In this document: piece by piece, positions 26,336 through 36,206 of the stretch
How the letters are laid out: the number at the start of each line of letters is the position of its first letter
Numbering within the stretch: the first letter of the stretch is position 1
Source of the DNA: Bacteriovorax stolpii
Lineage (GTDB): Bacteria > Bdellovibrionota > Bacteriovoracia > Bacteriovoracales > Bacteriovoracaceae
Reading direction: 5' to 3'
Length of the DNA: 64,000 nucleotides
NCBI RefSeq assembly: GCF_002872415.1
Contig: NZ_CP025704.1
Span: forward strand, 3,746,310-3,810,309
Notes under the pieces: model-generated
What the model was told of the DNA's origin: nothing
Database searches by the model: none
What the model saw: only the letters and a program-made list of their open reading frames with translations
Made by a program: the position numbers and the translations under genes

Positions 26336-27413
26336 AGAATGGCTGACATTTTTTTTAGGCGCTGTTTTTATCCTGGCCATGGTCTTGTCTCTTGGACATA
26401 TCCTGACGGGTCTTTTAAAGGCAACAAACGAACTGCGCTCAATTCTGCTAGATTTAGCTCTGGAGATGCCATCGTTTCTTATTAAAATTTTTCCAGTCTC
26501 TTGCCTGGTTGCCTCCCTGTTTTCTATCAATAAGCTTAAAAGCCGCAACGAATTGACGGCCATTTTTGCCAGTGGTTTTTCTCGCAGACAATTTGTTCTT
26601 TGTGTAGGAATTATCGGTGCAATGATTGGTCTTATTCTTTTTCTTATCAACGGCTACCTAGTCCCCTATACAAAACATCAGCAGTCACTTTTAAGTGACT
26701 CACATCCACGCATTGCCAATAAAGCAAAGACAAGTACCGTTTCAATTAATGCTCTTAAGTCTGGTAAAATTTGGTTTAAAGGACAGGACTATTTCTTTTC
26801 ATATAGTTCTTTTGATGGCGTCACAAATACAATTTATGATTTAAATTTATACTTCTACGACAGAAACTTCAAACTGGCCGAACAAGTAAGTGCCGGCACG
26901 GCGAAATTTGTTGAAGGAAAAACATGGCAGCTGGAAAAAGGCGTTCATGTAACCAATCTGGAAAACAAAACGTTTCCAGCTCCAAGCTTTTTTCACGATA
27001 AAAAATTTGACTTAAATGAGACGGTGTCTGATTTTAAAAAGATTAACGCTGACATTTCTACCCTCAATATTTGGCGTCTGTATGATTACATCCTTGTTCT
27101 AAGAACGAATGGAATCAACGACAGTGAATATTATGTAACGTTCCTCGATAAATTTTCCTCAGGCTTTACCTGTCTGGTTTTGGCGATTTTAGCCTCTGTT
27201 GCGCTCTTTAATCCCAACCGACGAAACAGCTCTTTTGGGATGAATATCGCCTTCGTTCTCACCTTCACCTTCCTGTATTGGTTTATTTACTCGTACTTTA
27301 TGACTCTTGGACAAACCAGTAAAATCCCAGCGATAGCCGCTACTTTTGGGGTTCCATCGGTCTTTGTTCTCTACTTAGCAGGCTATTTTATTTACCATCG
27401 CAAATTGCGCTAG
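26307..27413 (+). CDS. LptF/LptG-family permease
   Basis: Membrane component of the ABC machine that extracts lipopolysaccharide from the inner membrane. 368 residues: a first helix, a second near residue 65 in LIKIFPVSCLVASLFSINKLK, an FPVSCLVA-type conserved region, the motif RNELTAIFASGFSRRQF near 75 (the coupling segment to LptB), a periplasmic beta-jellyroll about residues 115-270, then three more helices. Only one of the two paralogues (LptF or LptG) is present here. It overlaps the preceding gene, and def follows by 19 bases. Confidence 0.88.
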   Translation: MFTIRKLILKEWLTFFLGAVFILAMVLSLGHILTGLLKATNELRSILLDLALEMPSFLIKIFPVSCLVASLFSINKLKSRNELTAIFASGFSRRQFVLCVGIIGAMIGLILFLINGYLVPYTKHQQSLLSDSHPRIANKAKTSTVSINALKSGKIWFKGQDYFFSYSSFDGVTNTIYDLNLYFYDRNFKLAEQVSAGTAKFVEGKTWQLEKGVHVTNLENKTFPAPSFFHDKKFDLNETVSDFKKINADISTLNIWRLYDYILVLRTNGINDSEYYVTFLDKFSSGFTCLVLAILASVALFNPNRRNSSFGMNIAFVLTFTFLYWFIYSYFMTLGQTSKIPAIAATFGVPSVFVLYLAGYFIYHRKLR

Positions 27414-27432
27414 TTTATGGTATTTAATAGAA

Positions 27433-28017
27433 ATGAAAGATAACTTTTTAGAGAACTACAAATTAGAGGGAACCAAGCTTCCTATCTTCACATATCCTGC
27501 ACCTGTTTTAAAAAAGGTCGCTGCTCCTGTCACTGAATTTAATGATGAGTTAAGAGCACTGGTTAAAGACATGCTTTTCACCATGTACCACGCACCAGGT
27601 ATTGGTTTAGCAGCACCACAAGTCGGTGTGAGCCTGCGTTTTTTTGTTTTAGACATCTGGTTTGAAAGAGATAAAGTGACAATGGCCGATGGCACTGAAG
27701 AATGGCGTCTTTCGGATTTTAAACCAATGGTTTTCATCAATCCTGTTTTTAAAAACAAAACCGGCGAAATCATCCACGAAGAAGGATGCTTAAGTGTTCC
27801 CGGTGTATACGAAGACGTTAAACGTGCTGAGTTTGTAACGGTTGAGTACCAAGATATGTACGGCAATCACTTATCGCTTGATGCTGATGAATTGCTTTCA
27901 GTTTGTCTTCAACACGAAAACGACCACCTCGATGGAATTGTTTTCATCGATCGCCTAAGTTTTTTAAAGAAGCAATTAATTGAAAAAAAGTTCCTAAAGA
28001 AACAAAAGAAAAAATAA
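27433..28017 (+). CDS. def: peptide deformylase
   Basis: Removes the formyl group from nascent proteins. The 194 residues have all three motifs: GIGLAAPQVG near 56, EEGCLSVPG near 116 with the metal-ligand Cys, and QHENDHLDG near 157 providing the two His ligands and the catalytic Glu. The start has no strong ribosome binding site. Its stop overlaps the fmt start by one base, the conserved def-fmt arrangement. Confidence 0.97.
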   Translation: MKDNFLENYKLEGTKLPIFTYPAPVLKKVAAPVTEFNDELRALVKDMLFTMYHAPGIGLAAPQVGVSLRFFVLDIWFERDKVTMADGTEEWRLSDFKPMVFINPVFKNKTGEIIHEEGCLSVPGVYEDVKRAEFVTVEYQDMYGNHLSLDADELLSVCLQHENDHLDGIVFIDRLSFLKKQLIEKKFLKKQKKK

Positions 28018-28967
28018 TGACTAGAAAATTAAATGTCGTTTACTGTGGGACTCCTGATTTTTCAGTGCCTACACTCGAAGAGCTGTACAATAATCCGTCT
28101 ATCAATCTTGTCGGCGTTATCACTATGCCTGATCGTCCGGCCGGAAGAGGACAAGAATTAAAAGCTCCTCCTGTTGCTGAGTTTGCTAAAACTCACAACA
28201 TTCCTCTTTATCAGGTTGAAAATATCAACCGCGAACCAGAAGTTCTTGAAGCATTGGAAAAACTAAACCTGGATTTTATCCTGGTTCTAGCTTTCGCTCA
28301 GTTCTTAGGATCACGCATTCTCAACATGCCAAGACTAGGGTGTTTTAACATTCACACGTCTATTCTTCCAAAATACCGTGGAGCTGCACCTATTCAGTAC
28401 GCTCTTTTAAACGGCGACACTTCAACAGGTGTTTCAATTCAAAAGATGGTTAAAGAAATGGATGCAGGCGATCTCGTTCATTTTGATGAAGTGGCAATCA
28501 CAGACGATGAAACCGGAGAAAGCCTTTACAACAAACTTAAACTTAAAGCTGCTGTCAGTACCAAAGCATTAATCGAAAAAGTTTTAGAGGATAAACTGGT
28601 TTACACACCTCAAGATCCTGCAGGAGTGAGTTTTGCTCCAACAATAAAAAAAGAAGATGGATTCTTAAACTTTAAAGAATCAGATTATAAAAAAATCAAA
28701 AACCAAATTAAGGCCTTTGACCCATGGCCTGGGACCTATTGCTTTTTAAACAACCTAAGACTTAAGGTTTTTGAAATCGAAAAACTTCCTCGCTCTCTAA
28801 AGCCGGGTGAAACATCAATTGATCACGGACTTCTGTCTATTGGTCTAAATGATGGATCTGCTATCAGGTTAAGCAGAGTGCAGCTTGAAGGTAAAAAAGT
28901 TTGCAGTGACACTGAATTATTAAACGGACTTAAAAATAAGGGCGGAGAGATCATCCTCAATCCGTAA
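28017..28967 (+). CDS. fmt: methionyl-tRNA formyltransferase
   Basis: Formylates initiator Met-tRNA. It is 316 residues, normal for the family. VVYCGTPDFSVPTLEEL opens the protein, the SLLP-type catalytic loop is NIHTSILPKYRGAAPIQYALLNGD near 112 with Asn/His, and D near 148 in KEMDAGDLVH. The C-terminal OB-like domain (about 205-316) is present. It overlaps def and is followed by rpe after 6 bases. Confidence 0.96.
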   Translation: MTRKLNVVYCGTPDFSVPTLEELYNNPSINLVGVITMPDRPAGRGQELKAPPVAEFAKTHNIPLYQVENINREPEVLEALEKLNLDFILVLAFAQFLGSRILNMPRLGCFNIHTSILPKYRGAAPIQYALLNGDTSTGVSIQKMVKEMDAGDLVHFDEVAITDDETGESLYNKLKLKAAVSTKALIEKVLEDKLVYTPQDPAGVSFAPTIKKEDGFLNFKESDYKKIKNQIKAFDPWPGTYCFLNNLRLKVFEIEKLPRSLKPGETSIDHGLLSIGLNDGSAIRLSRVQLEGKKVCSDTELLNGLKNKGGEIILNP

Positions 28968-28973
28968 AAGTTT

Positions 28974-29630
28974 ATGACTATCATTTCACCAAGTCTTCTT
29001 GCCTGCGATTTCCTCAACATTGAGCCGGAGCTTATGGCGTTTTCTGGTGTAAAAGACATGTGGTTTCACCTCGATATCATGGACGGACATTTTGTTCCGA
29101 ACCTGACTTTCGGGCACCCAATCATTGAACTTATTGCAAAAAAATCTCCTCATAAATGTGATGCTCACTTCATGGTGACCAATCCTGAGTTTCACGGCGA
29201 AACTTTAAAAAATGCCGGTCTCCACAACTTCACGTTTCACCTTGAAGCAGTGATGGATTCACTTTCACTTATTAAAGAATTAAAAAAAAATTACCCAAGT
29301 GTGGGAATTTCAATCAAGCCAAATACTCCAACTCATAAACTGAGTGATGAAATCCTAAAGGCAGTTGATCTGGTTTTAGTCATGTCAGTTGAACCTGGCT
29401 TTGGTGGACAGTCTTTTATGCCAAGTGCATTTGATAAAATCAAAGAGCTTAAAAAGAGACGCGAATCCCTTAAAGCACATTTCCAGATTCAAGTTGATGG
29501 TGGTGTGACAGACAAAAACGCCAAGGAACTAATTGAGGCAGGAGCCGACAATTTGGTTGCCGGCTCTTATGTTTTTAAAACGACTAAAGACAATTACAAA
29601 AATAAAATCGAATCACTACGAAGCTTTTAA
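28974..29630 (+). CDS. rpe: ribulose-phosphate 3-epimerase
   Basis: Interconverts ribulose 5-phosphate and xylulose 5-phosphate in the pentose phosphate pathway. 218 residues forming a TIM barrel. Conserved: ISPSLLACDF at the start, HLDIMDGHFVPN near 33, metal ligands in DAHFMV near 65, the SVEPGFGGQ loop near 138 and QVDGGV near 174. Last gene of the def-fmt-rpe operon; its stop abuts the convergent exported-protein gene. Confidence 0.96.
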   Translation: MTIISPSLLACDFLNIEPELMAFSGVKDMWFHLDIMDGHFVPNLTFGHPIIELIAKKSPHKCDAHFMVTNPEFHGETLKNAGLHNFTFHLEAVMDSLSLIKELKKNYPSVGISIKPNTPTHKLSDEILKAVDLVLVMSVEPGFGGQSFMPSAFDKIKELKKRRESLKAHFQIQVDGGVTDKNAKELIEAGADNLVAGSYVFKTTKDNYKNKIESLRSF

Positions 29631-30182
29631 CTATTGAGCTAGAAGAGTTAACGTCTGATCTTGTTGGCAAATAAGAAGATCGCCGTCAGCAGCACATGTC
29701 ATATCTGTTGAGACGATTGAGCTTGAAATAGCTCCACCTAAAAGTCTTAGGTTTCTTAGAGTATCAAGACCAGATTTTTTCATGCTGGCAGCGTATAGTC
29801 CTTCCATCGTTTGAGCGCTTACAGTGATGGCCTTCACTGAACCAAAAAGACTTGTACTCACTGTCGCTGGGATTTCTTTATTGATATTTTCTTTGATGTC
29901 GATAAGTCTTACAACATTCTTTCCTGTTACTTCTAAACTCACCAACTCTTCACTTGCTTCGTTGATTTCTTGTGAGCTTAGGTTTTTTGTTCCTTTTGCC
30001 GTGATGTAATCAAGAGACGCTTGTCCAGTTACCACTTGAGAAATTTTAGTGAAGCGAGTTTTTGAGATTTTTTTAAGCGTTAAAACTTCATGACCTTTCA
30101 CTGTATAAACAAGACGGTCTCCAGCAAACGCTGAAGTTGAAAGAGTAAGTGCCAATGCAAAGACTGCAAGAGTTGTTTTCAT
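29631..30182 (-). CDS. exported protein of unknown function
   Basis: A 183-residue protein with a clean signal peptide (MKTTLAVFALALTLSTSAFA). The mature part is mostly beta-like with alternating Val/Thr/Lys. A Cys pair near the C-terminus (MTCAADGDLLICQQ) could form a disulfide. No family is recognised. It stands alone, converging on rpe; about 190 bases of non-coding DNA lie upstream, enough for its own promoter, in which I see no clear regulatory motif. Confidence 0.7.
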   Translation of the reverse strand: MKTTLAVFALALTLSTSAFAGDRLVYTVKGHEVLTLKKISKTRFTKISQVVTGQASLDYITAKGTKNLSSQEINEASEELVSLEVTGKNVVRLIDIKENINKEIPATVSTSLFGSVKAITVSAQTMEGLYAASMKKSGLDTLRNLRLLGGAISSSIVSTDMTCAADGDLLICQQDQTLTLLAQ

Positions 30183-30370
30183 AAGAGCTCCTATTGATGG
30201 TTGCCCCCATCATAGCAGGCCTATAAAAACCTGGTAGGTCTCTTGAATTTTTTACTTGTGCCTTCTTTTTGAGGGGATTTTTTTGTTTATCTCTGAGGGA
30301 GACGGTGAAGAAATCAGGTACTTAAGTCCTCATTTGGTTTAGGCTCCCTTAGCACTTAAACTCCCCACAT

Positions 30371-30634
30371 ATGCAATTGAGAAACATTTTAAAAACCCTG
30401 AGCTTTAAGAAGCCCGAGAACAAGGAGCTCGAGCAAATCATTTTATTTATCCAGATGAATCACCTCCAGTCATTAACTGAGGCGATTGAGGGCAATCCGG
30501 GCCTGCTCTACCTCTGTCACAAGAAGCGCTCACTCCTATACTGGTGCAGTCATTACAACAATACAAAAGCCCATATGGTCGTCATTCAATTGATTAAAAA
30601 ATACCCTAAAGAAAACAGTGTGATAGCTGCCTAA
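30371..30634 (+). CDS. small uncharacterised protein, possibly ankyrin-like
   Basis: The 87-residue frame starts at ATG without a convincing ribosome binding site and with an in-frame stop just upstream. Composition is protein-like (no low complexity). The second half, GNPGLLYLCHKKRSLLYWCS followed by AHMVVIQLIKKYP, looks like one ankyrin-type helix-loop-helix unit, but one unit is not decisive. It lies alone between the exported protein and hutH. If it is not a gene, positions 30183-30711 are an otherwise featureless gap in which I see no hairpin with a T-run and no RNA gene. Confidence 0.45.
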   Translation: MQLRNILKTLSFKKPENKELEQIILFIQMNHLQSLTEAIEGNPGLLYLCHKKRSLLYWCSHYNNTKAHMVVIQLIKKYPKENSVIAA

Positions 30635-30711
30635 ATTGAAGCAAAACACCATTACATTTTGAGCTTTTTCATTGTAGGATCAAGGCGTTTTTTTAACCCT
30701 TGAGAGTACAC

Positions 30712-32247
30712 ATGAATATCAGTCTAAACGGCCAGTCTTTAACTATTGATCAAGTCCATCAAGTCGCTCACGCCAAAGGTGGCGCTGTAAAACTATCTAT
30801 CGATGCAAAAGCTATGGATAAAATGAAAGCATCACGCGCTTTTGTTTTCGACATCGTAAAAAAGGGAGCTCCGGTTTACGGAATCAATACGGGTTTTGGT
30901 GCTCTTTCAAGCATGCACATCGCTGAAAAAGACCTAGCGACATTACAAGTAAATTTAATCCGCTCTCACTGCACAGGTGTGGGCAAGCCTTTTTCTCGTG
31001 AAGTCACAAGAGCGATCATGCTTCTTCGTGCAAACTGCCTGACTTCAGGTTTCTCTGGTGTAGAGCCAAGTACAGTTGAATTACTTTTAGATTTTTTAAA
31101 TAACGACATCACTCCAGTTGTTCCTGAAAAAGGATCTGTTGGGGCCAGTGGTGACCTTGCTCCTCTTTCTCATATCGCTCTTGCTTTAATTGGCGAAGGT
31201 GAAGTCGAGTTCCAGGGTAAAATCGTAAACTCAGATGTAGCCATTAAATCTCTTGGAAAAAATCCAGCTGTTCTTGGACCAAAAGATGGTCTTGCTTTAA
31301 TTAACGGAACAGCTTGTATGGCCGCTCTTGGAGCATTAGCTGTTTTTGAAGCTCGCCAAATTATGAAGCTAGCCGATATCTGTGCGACGTTAACAATGGA
31401 CGGAGTCAAAGGAACAGATAAAGCTTATAACCCAAAAATCACAATGCTTAAGCCACATCCAGGTCAAATTGCCTGTATGGAAAACTTAAACAAACTTGTT
31501 CTTGGATCAAAACTAAAAGACTCTCACCCAGACTGTCACAAAGTTCAAGATCCCTATTCACTTCGTTGTGTGCCTCAAGTTCATGGAGCTTGTAGACAAA
31601 CTCTTATCCACGCAGAACAAGTTATTGGTCTTGAGTTAAACGCAGTCACAGATAACCCGCTTATCTTCGTTGAGAGCGCAGAAGTTATTTCTGGTGGTAA
31701 CTTCCACGGTGAAGCTCTTGCTTTAGTGATGGATTACCTGGCAATGGGTGTGGCTGAAATCTGCAACATCTCTGAGCGCAGAATTGAAAAAATGATGAAC
31801 CCTACATTTTCTGAACTTCCAGCGTTCTTAACAAGAAACTCTGGATTAAACTCAGGGCTTATGATTGCTCACGTAACAGCGGCAGCGCTTGTGAGTGAAA
31901 ATAAATACCTTTGTCATCCTGCTAGTGTGGATTCAGTTCCAACTTCAACAGATAAAGAAGATCACGTTTCTATGGGGGTAACGGCGGGAAGAAAACTACA
32001 CGAAGTTATTGAGAACGCTAAGTCTGTTCTGGCAATCGAGCTTCTGTGTAACACTCAGGCACTTGATCTTCAAAGACCAGAAAGAACTTCAGATGCACTT
32101 GAAGCTGTTTACTCACTAATCAGAAAGACAGTTCCGACAATCGAAGACGACAGAATATTTTACAAAGATATGAACAATATTATTAAAGTTATCAACAGTG
32201 GCGAAGTCGTTGCTGCTGCTGAATCAAAACTTGGAGCGCTAAACTAA
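30712..32247 (+). CDS. hutH: histidine ammonia-lyase
   Basis: First step of histidine breakdown: histidine to trans-urocanate plus ammonia. The ATG ([10 protein letters not shown]) gives 511 residues; GAGAG lies just upstream and a TTG 12 bases earlier is less likely. The MIO cofactor comes from the Ala-Ser-Gly in [16 protein letters not shown] at about 145-147. Other landmarks: [11 protein letters not shown] near 56, the NGTACM helix near 205, CVPQVHGA near 289 and SADSVPTS-like [18 protein letters not shown] near 409. It overlaps hutU by one base. Confidence 0.97.
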   Translation: MNISLNGQSLTIDQVHQVAHAKGGAVKLSIDAKAMDKMKASRAFVFDIVKKGAPVYGINTGFGALSSMHIAEKDLATLQVNLIRSHCTGVGKPFSREVTRAIMLLRANCLTSGFSGVEPSTVELLLDFLNNDITPVVPEKGSVGASGDLAPLSHIALALIGEGEVEFQGKIVNSDVAIKSLGKNPAVLGPKDGLALINGTACMAALGALAVFEARQIMKLADICATLTMDGVKGTDKAYNPKITMLKPHPGQIACMENLNKLVLGSKLKDSHPDCHKVQDPYSLRCVPQVHGACRQTLIHAEQVIGLELNAVTDNPLIFVESAEVISGGNFHGEALALVMDYLAMGVAEICNISERRIEKMMNPTFSELPAFLTRNSGLNSGLMIAHVTAAALVSENKYLCHPASVDSVPTSTDKEDHVSMGVTAGRKLHEVIENAKSVLAIELLCNTQALDLQRPERTSDALEAVYSLIRKTVPTIEDDRIFYKDMNNIIKVINSGEVVAAAESKLGALN

Positions 32248-33917
32248 TGAGTACACATAATATTCCATTACCTCCAACAGGATCAACTCTTACAACTAAG
32301 GGATGGCACCAGGAAGCGGCACTAAGATGCCTTCTTAACAACCTTCACCCTGAAGTTGCTGAAGACAGAGAAAACCTCATTGTTTACGGTGGAAACGGAC
32401 AAGCAGCAAGAAATCATCAAGCACTTCAAGACATCATCCACGCGCTAAAAAATTTAGAAAACAATGAAACACTTATGATCCAATCTGGGAAACCGGTCGC
32501 GATTTTACCTTCTCACGAACACGGGCCAAGAGTTCTCATTGCCAACTCTAACCTTGTTCCTCACTGGGCAACGTGGGAGCACTTCAACAAACTTAAAGAC
32601 GAAGGTCTAATGATGTACGGTCAAATGACTGCTGGATCGTGGATCTACATCGGAACTCAAGGGATTCTTCAAGGAACGTATGAAACTTTCATGGCCGCAG
32701 CTGAAAAGCACTACGGTGAAGGTTCAGACTTAACTGGAAAACTTGTTTTAACTGCTGGTATTGGTGGTATGGGTGGAGCTCAACCTCTTGCTGTAAAAAT
32801 GGCAAACGGTGTGTGTTTAGCTTGTGACGTTGAAGAGTGGAGAATTGAGAAGAGATTAAAGACAAGATACCTAGATGTACTTTGTAAGTCTTTTGATGAA
32901 GCCATCGATCTTGCTTTAAAATCTGTAAAAGAGAAAAAGGCCATCTCTATTGGTGTTGTTGGAAACGCTGCTGATTTCTTCAAATATGTTTACGATAAAG
33001 GAATCAGGCCAGATCTAGTGACAGACCAAACATCTGCTCACGATCCACTAAACGGATACGTTCCTCATAAAATGACTGTCGCTGAAGCACTTGCTTTAAG
33101 AACAAGCAATCCTGCTAAATACGTTGAGCTTTCAAAACTTACAATGGGTGAACACGTAAAAGCGATGCTTGCTTTCCAAAAAGCAGGATCACACGTTTTT
33201 GACTACGGAAACAACCTACGTGAAGGTGCAAAACAAGTGGGCGTAACAAACGCCTACGACTTCCCAGGATTCGTTCCTGCTTATATCAGACCACTTTTCT
33301 GCAAAGGATCTGGGCCATTTAGATGGGTAGCTCTATCAGGGGACCCGGAAGATATCCGTGTAACAGATGAAGCAATGAAAAAACTTTTCCCTGAAAATAA
33401 AAAACTTCACAACTGGTTAGATAAAGCTCAAGAAATGGTCGCTTTCCAAGGTCTTCCGGCGCGTATCTGTTGGTTAAACTACGGTGAGCGTGAGAAAGCA
33501 GGACTAATGTTCAACCAACTTGTTCGCGAAGGAAAAGTAAAAGCGCCAATCGTTATTGGTCGCGATCATTTAGATACAGGTTCAGTAACAAGTCCTAACA
33601 GAGAAACTGAAGGCATGATGGATGGAACAGATGCAGTTTCTGACTGGTCTCTTCTAAACCTTATGATCAACACAATGAACGGAGCTTCATGGACTTCATT
33701 CCACCACGGTGGTGGTGTTGGTATTGGATACTCTCAACACTCTGGGATGGTAATCTGTGCTGATGGTTCAAAAGATATGGATGAGAGACTTAAGCGCGTT
33801 TTAAACTCTGACCCAGGAATGGGAGTTGCTCGCCACGCGGACGCTGGTTATGAAATCGCTCGCGAAACAGCAAGAAAGAGTTCGCTAAAGCTTCCGTCAC
33901 TAAAAATTAACTCTTAA
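32247..33917 (+). CDS. hutU: urocanate hydratase
   Basis: Second step: urocanate to imidazolonepropionate using tightly bound NAD+. 556 residues, the usual length. Typical blocks are visible: [15 protein letters not shown] near 42, [20 protein letters not shown] near 122, [15 protein letters not shown] near 168, [13 protein letters not shown] near 318 and the Gly-rich [20 protein letters not shown] near 486. The stop overlaps by four bases the end of the convergent small exported protein. Confidence 0.97.
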   Translation: MSTHNIPLPPTGSTLTTKGWHQEAALRCLLNNLHPEVAEDRENLIVYGGNGQAARNHQALQDIIHALKNLENNETLMIQSGKPVAILPSHEHGPRVLIANSNLVPHWATWEHFNKLKDEGLMMYGQMTAGSWIYIGTQGILQGTYETFMAAAEKHYGEGSDLTGKLVLTAGIGGMGGAQPLAVKMANGVCLACDVEEWRIEKRLKTRYLDVLCKSFDEAIDLALKSVKEKKAISIGVVGNAADFFKYVYDKGIRPDLVTDQTSAHDPLNGYVPHKMTVAEALALRTSNPAKYVELSKLTMGEHVKAMLAFQKAGSHVFDYGNNLREGAKQVGVTNAYDFPGFVPAYIRPLFCKGSGPFRWVALSGDPEDIRVTDEAMKKLFPENKKLHNWLDKAQEMVAFQGLPARICWLNYGEREKAGLMFNQLVREGKVKAPIVIGRDHLDTGSVTSPNRETEGMMDGTDAVSDWSLLNLMINTMNGASWTSFHHGGGVGIGYSQHSGMVICADGSKDMDERLKRVLNSDPGMGVARHADAGYEIARETARKSSLKLPSLKINS

Positions 33918-34279
33918 TAAAGATCTGAGGCGCTGGCCTGGGTGTTGTCTTTGAATTTACAAAAGGCACTCTCAGCGCCAGCGTTGTTTTTAAGAATTAG
34001 GATTTCTCCTGCATAATCTTTTTTACAAACCACTGCGCCCGGATTTTTTCCGCCACTTCTTTCTGCTTCACTGACTTTCACTTTATCTTTGTTTAAAACG
34101 GCCTTAATCGCCTCGCATTTCTCTCTTTGTGCCAGACAGTTCTCTGAAACCAGGGCCCCTGTTTCTTTGTCTTTAACAAACGAATAATAAAGGCTGCCAC
34201 TTGACCAGACATCAACACTCACCACCGGTTCAGCGGCCCAAAGAGGGTGAATTATAAATAAGAGAAGAAGCTGTTTCAT
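33914..34279 (-). CDS. small exported protein of unknown function
   Basis: 121 residues, with a signal peptide ([15 protein letters not shown]) and four Cys residues that could form two disulfides ([27 protein letters not shown]). No family is recognised. It lies 8 bases downstream of the C1 protease gene on the same strand. One possibility, purely inferential, is that it assists or inhibits that protease. Confidence 0.7.
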   Translation of the reverse strand: MKQLLLLFIIHPLWAAEPVVSVDVWSSGSLYYSFVKDKETGALVSENCLAQREKCEAIKAVLNKDKVKVSEAERSGGKNPGAVVCKKDYAGEILILKNNAGAESAFCKFKDNTQASASDLY

Positions 34280-34287
34280 AATGACTC

Positions 34288-36033
34288 TTAGTTTAAGTAA
34301 TCAACGCCATAGACGCTGTCGAAAAAGTTTTGCTCATTAAACCAATAAGCGCCCTTGCCATCTACATTTTCAATTCCAGATTCTGCAGTGGCGCGGTTGT
34401 TGGCCCCCCATGAATTCTGAATCAAATACTTATATTTTCCTTCGGAGCACTGGATTCCCACGATTCCCAGAGCATGATGGCCACACTCATTATCTTTGAA
34501 CTGCGCTTTGGGTTTCTTCAATATTTGCGCGCATAAAGATGCTGTCAGTGGTTGATTGCTCTTTAATTTTTTTATGATCATCTTGTCGATATCATCTTTA
34601 TTCTTCCAGCTGCTTTGAATCGTGCTGCAAGATACATTCTGAGGGATTTGGATTTTTGTGCTATCATTGCAGTCGCTTGCATAAAGCGACATCATGGCCT
34701 GGTCGTAGTTGTTCCCTGCATTTGTTGTTAAAAAATCCATTGCTGTTTCGAGGTCATCAAGTCCAGATTCTTTGTATTTAACAATAACGTTGGTAGCCTG
34801 CTTCATCAGCTCAGCATAAGAGCACAGGCTGACATTACTTCGCCAATCTTCTTCGAAGTCTTTAGTTTGAAAATAGCCATAGGTGTTTCTTTTCACACAT
34901 GCTTTTGAAAAGCCTGAATTTGCAACTTCATTATACTCATCACTTAAGTCTTTCAGGCTATTGCTCAAGATACTTGAGGCACCTACAATTTTATCTTTCA
35001 TGAATTTTCTTGCAATCACCTTTTCTGAAGATGGCATACTGAGGTTTTCCATGAAACTGTCTGTTATATCATCGCTTAAACTCTCAACTGTGAAGCCACC
35101 TTTTCTTTGCTCTATTTTAGCCTCTAGGCGCTTTTTCCAATTAGGGTCTATTCCACTAACTTCGATAGAGCCATCTTGATTGACTTTCGCATTGTACGCC
35201 AATCCCTTTACAATCTTGCACCAGTATTCATTGCTTGATGAAAACTCAGGCTTAAAGCAAAATTTGTAGCTTAAGGCCTGTTGAGTGAGTGGCCCTAAAA
35301 GCATGTCAATATTATCTGCATTGATTCGATTGCAATCCTTCTCTTCAATTTTTTTAATCTTCTTTTGAATTAAATCCTGAAAGCTGGTTTTAAAATTTTG
35401 GTATTTTTCTTGTGCCGCCTGTACTTTCTTTTTATTGAAAAGACCTGGCTTCTCATTAATATCACCAAAAATTTTTTGAAATTGATTCATGTAGAGAGAT
35501 GATTCAAGGAAAGTTTTAAATTGCTTATGTTCAATATCTCCAGACGTCAGAATCTTTTCAAGATTAAGGTCGGTGCGCGTACAAAGAATTGGCTTTTTTT
35601 CATTATCCTGCATATTTTTAACAGTAGTGATCACGCCACACGTGTTCCCTCCATCCAGGGCCAGGTCCCAGTCCATTGCGCCACCGCTGCCATTAATGGC
35701 CTTCTGAGAGTTTTTCTCTTCTTTGACATAGATATTAAAATTTCCAGTATTTTTTGCTTCTGACCTTTGGTTTTTTAAACCCTCAGTCTTATACAAAGTC
35801 GCTAAATGCAGATAAGAAACCTCTGGATTATTAGGAAGAGCTGATTGAAGCAAAAGGCTGGCTGCATTGGCATAACAACTTCCCAGACCATCTTGATCTT
35901 GTACGCGAAAGTTCGCCAAACTCTTATTGCCCTCATCAACGCGGATAATCTCACCATTTTGCATCTCTCCACAATTTTGTGCGAGAGCAGTGGCCGAAAG
36001 CGTGAGAAACATAGTCAAAAGTGCAATTTTCAT
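34288..36033 (-). CDS. secreted papain-like (C1) cysteine protease homologue
   Basis: 581 residues, with signal peptide (MKIALLTMFLTLSATALAQ) from an ATG preceded by GAGG. The papain motifs are present but far apart: QDQDGLGSCYANAAS with the nucleophile Cys at 53 and the oxyanion Gln just before it, GHHALGIVG with the His near 519, and LIQNSWGANN with Asn near 540. About 460 residues lie between Cys and His, against about 130 in papain, so a large insert of unknown fold interrupts the catalytic domain. All three catalytic residues are kept, so activity is likely. Such proteins fit extracellular digestion. Confidence 0.82.
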   Translation of the reverse strand: MKIALLTMFLTLSATALAQNCGEMQNGEIIRVDEGNKSLANFRVQDQDGLGSCYANAASLLLQSALPNNPEVSYLHLATLYKTEGLKNQRSEAKNTGNFNIYVKEEKNSQKAINGSGGAMDWDLALDGGNTCGVITTVKNMQDNEKKPILCTRTDLNLEKILTSGDIEHKQFKTFLESSLYMNQFQKIFGDINEKPGLFNKKKVQAAQEKYQNFKTSFQDLIQKKIKKIEEKDCNRINADNIDMLLGPLTQQALSYKFCFKPEFSSSNEYWCKIVKGLAYNAKVNQDGSIEVSGIDPNWKKRLEAKIEQRKGGFTVESLSDDITDSFMENLSMPSSEKVIARKFMKDKIVGASSILSNSLKDLSDEYNEVANSGFSKACVKRNTYGYFQTKDFEEDWRSNVSLCSYAELMKQATNVIVKYKESGLDDLETAMDFLTTNAGNNYDQAMMSLYASDCNDSTKIQIPQNVSCSTIQSSWKNKDDIDKMIIKKLKSNQPLTASLCAQILKKPKAQFKDNECGHHALGIVGIQCSEGKYKYLIQNSWGANNRATAESGIENVDGKGAYWFNEQNFFDSVYGVDYLN

Positions 36034-36112
36034 AAGCAAAAAACCTCATAAAAATTCTAACACATTTCACTTAGGTTTTAAGGGAGGAAGACTTAACCTG
36101 AGTAAAGCAATC

Positions 36113-36125
36113 AAGTAGTCTACTT
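36113..36125. promoter_or_regulatory. palindrome AAGTAG-T-CTACTT upstream of hutI
   Basis: A perfect 6-base inverted repeat with one central base in the divergent gap between the protease gene and hutI, about 80 bases before the hutI start. A second palindrome, CACTATAGTG, lies at 36182-36191, 15 bases before the ATG. They could be operators, but each is short enough to occur by chance. Confidence 0.25.
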
Positions 36126-36206
36126 TTAAACTTTTACCTCTTCTGGAATGCCCGCTTTCGTTCTATACTGCTTTCTCCAACCACTATAGTGAGTTAAACA
36201 AGATCT

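Noticed and set aside
30183..30370. Possible small RNA or riboswitch upstream of the 30371 gene
   Set aside because: Only imperfect short complements (GAGGGAG/CTCCCT) were seen; no recognisable fold.
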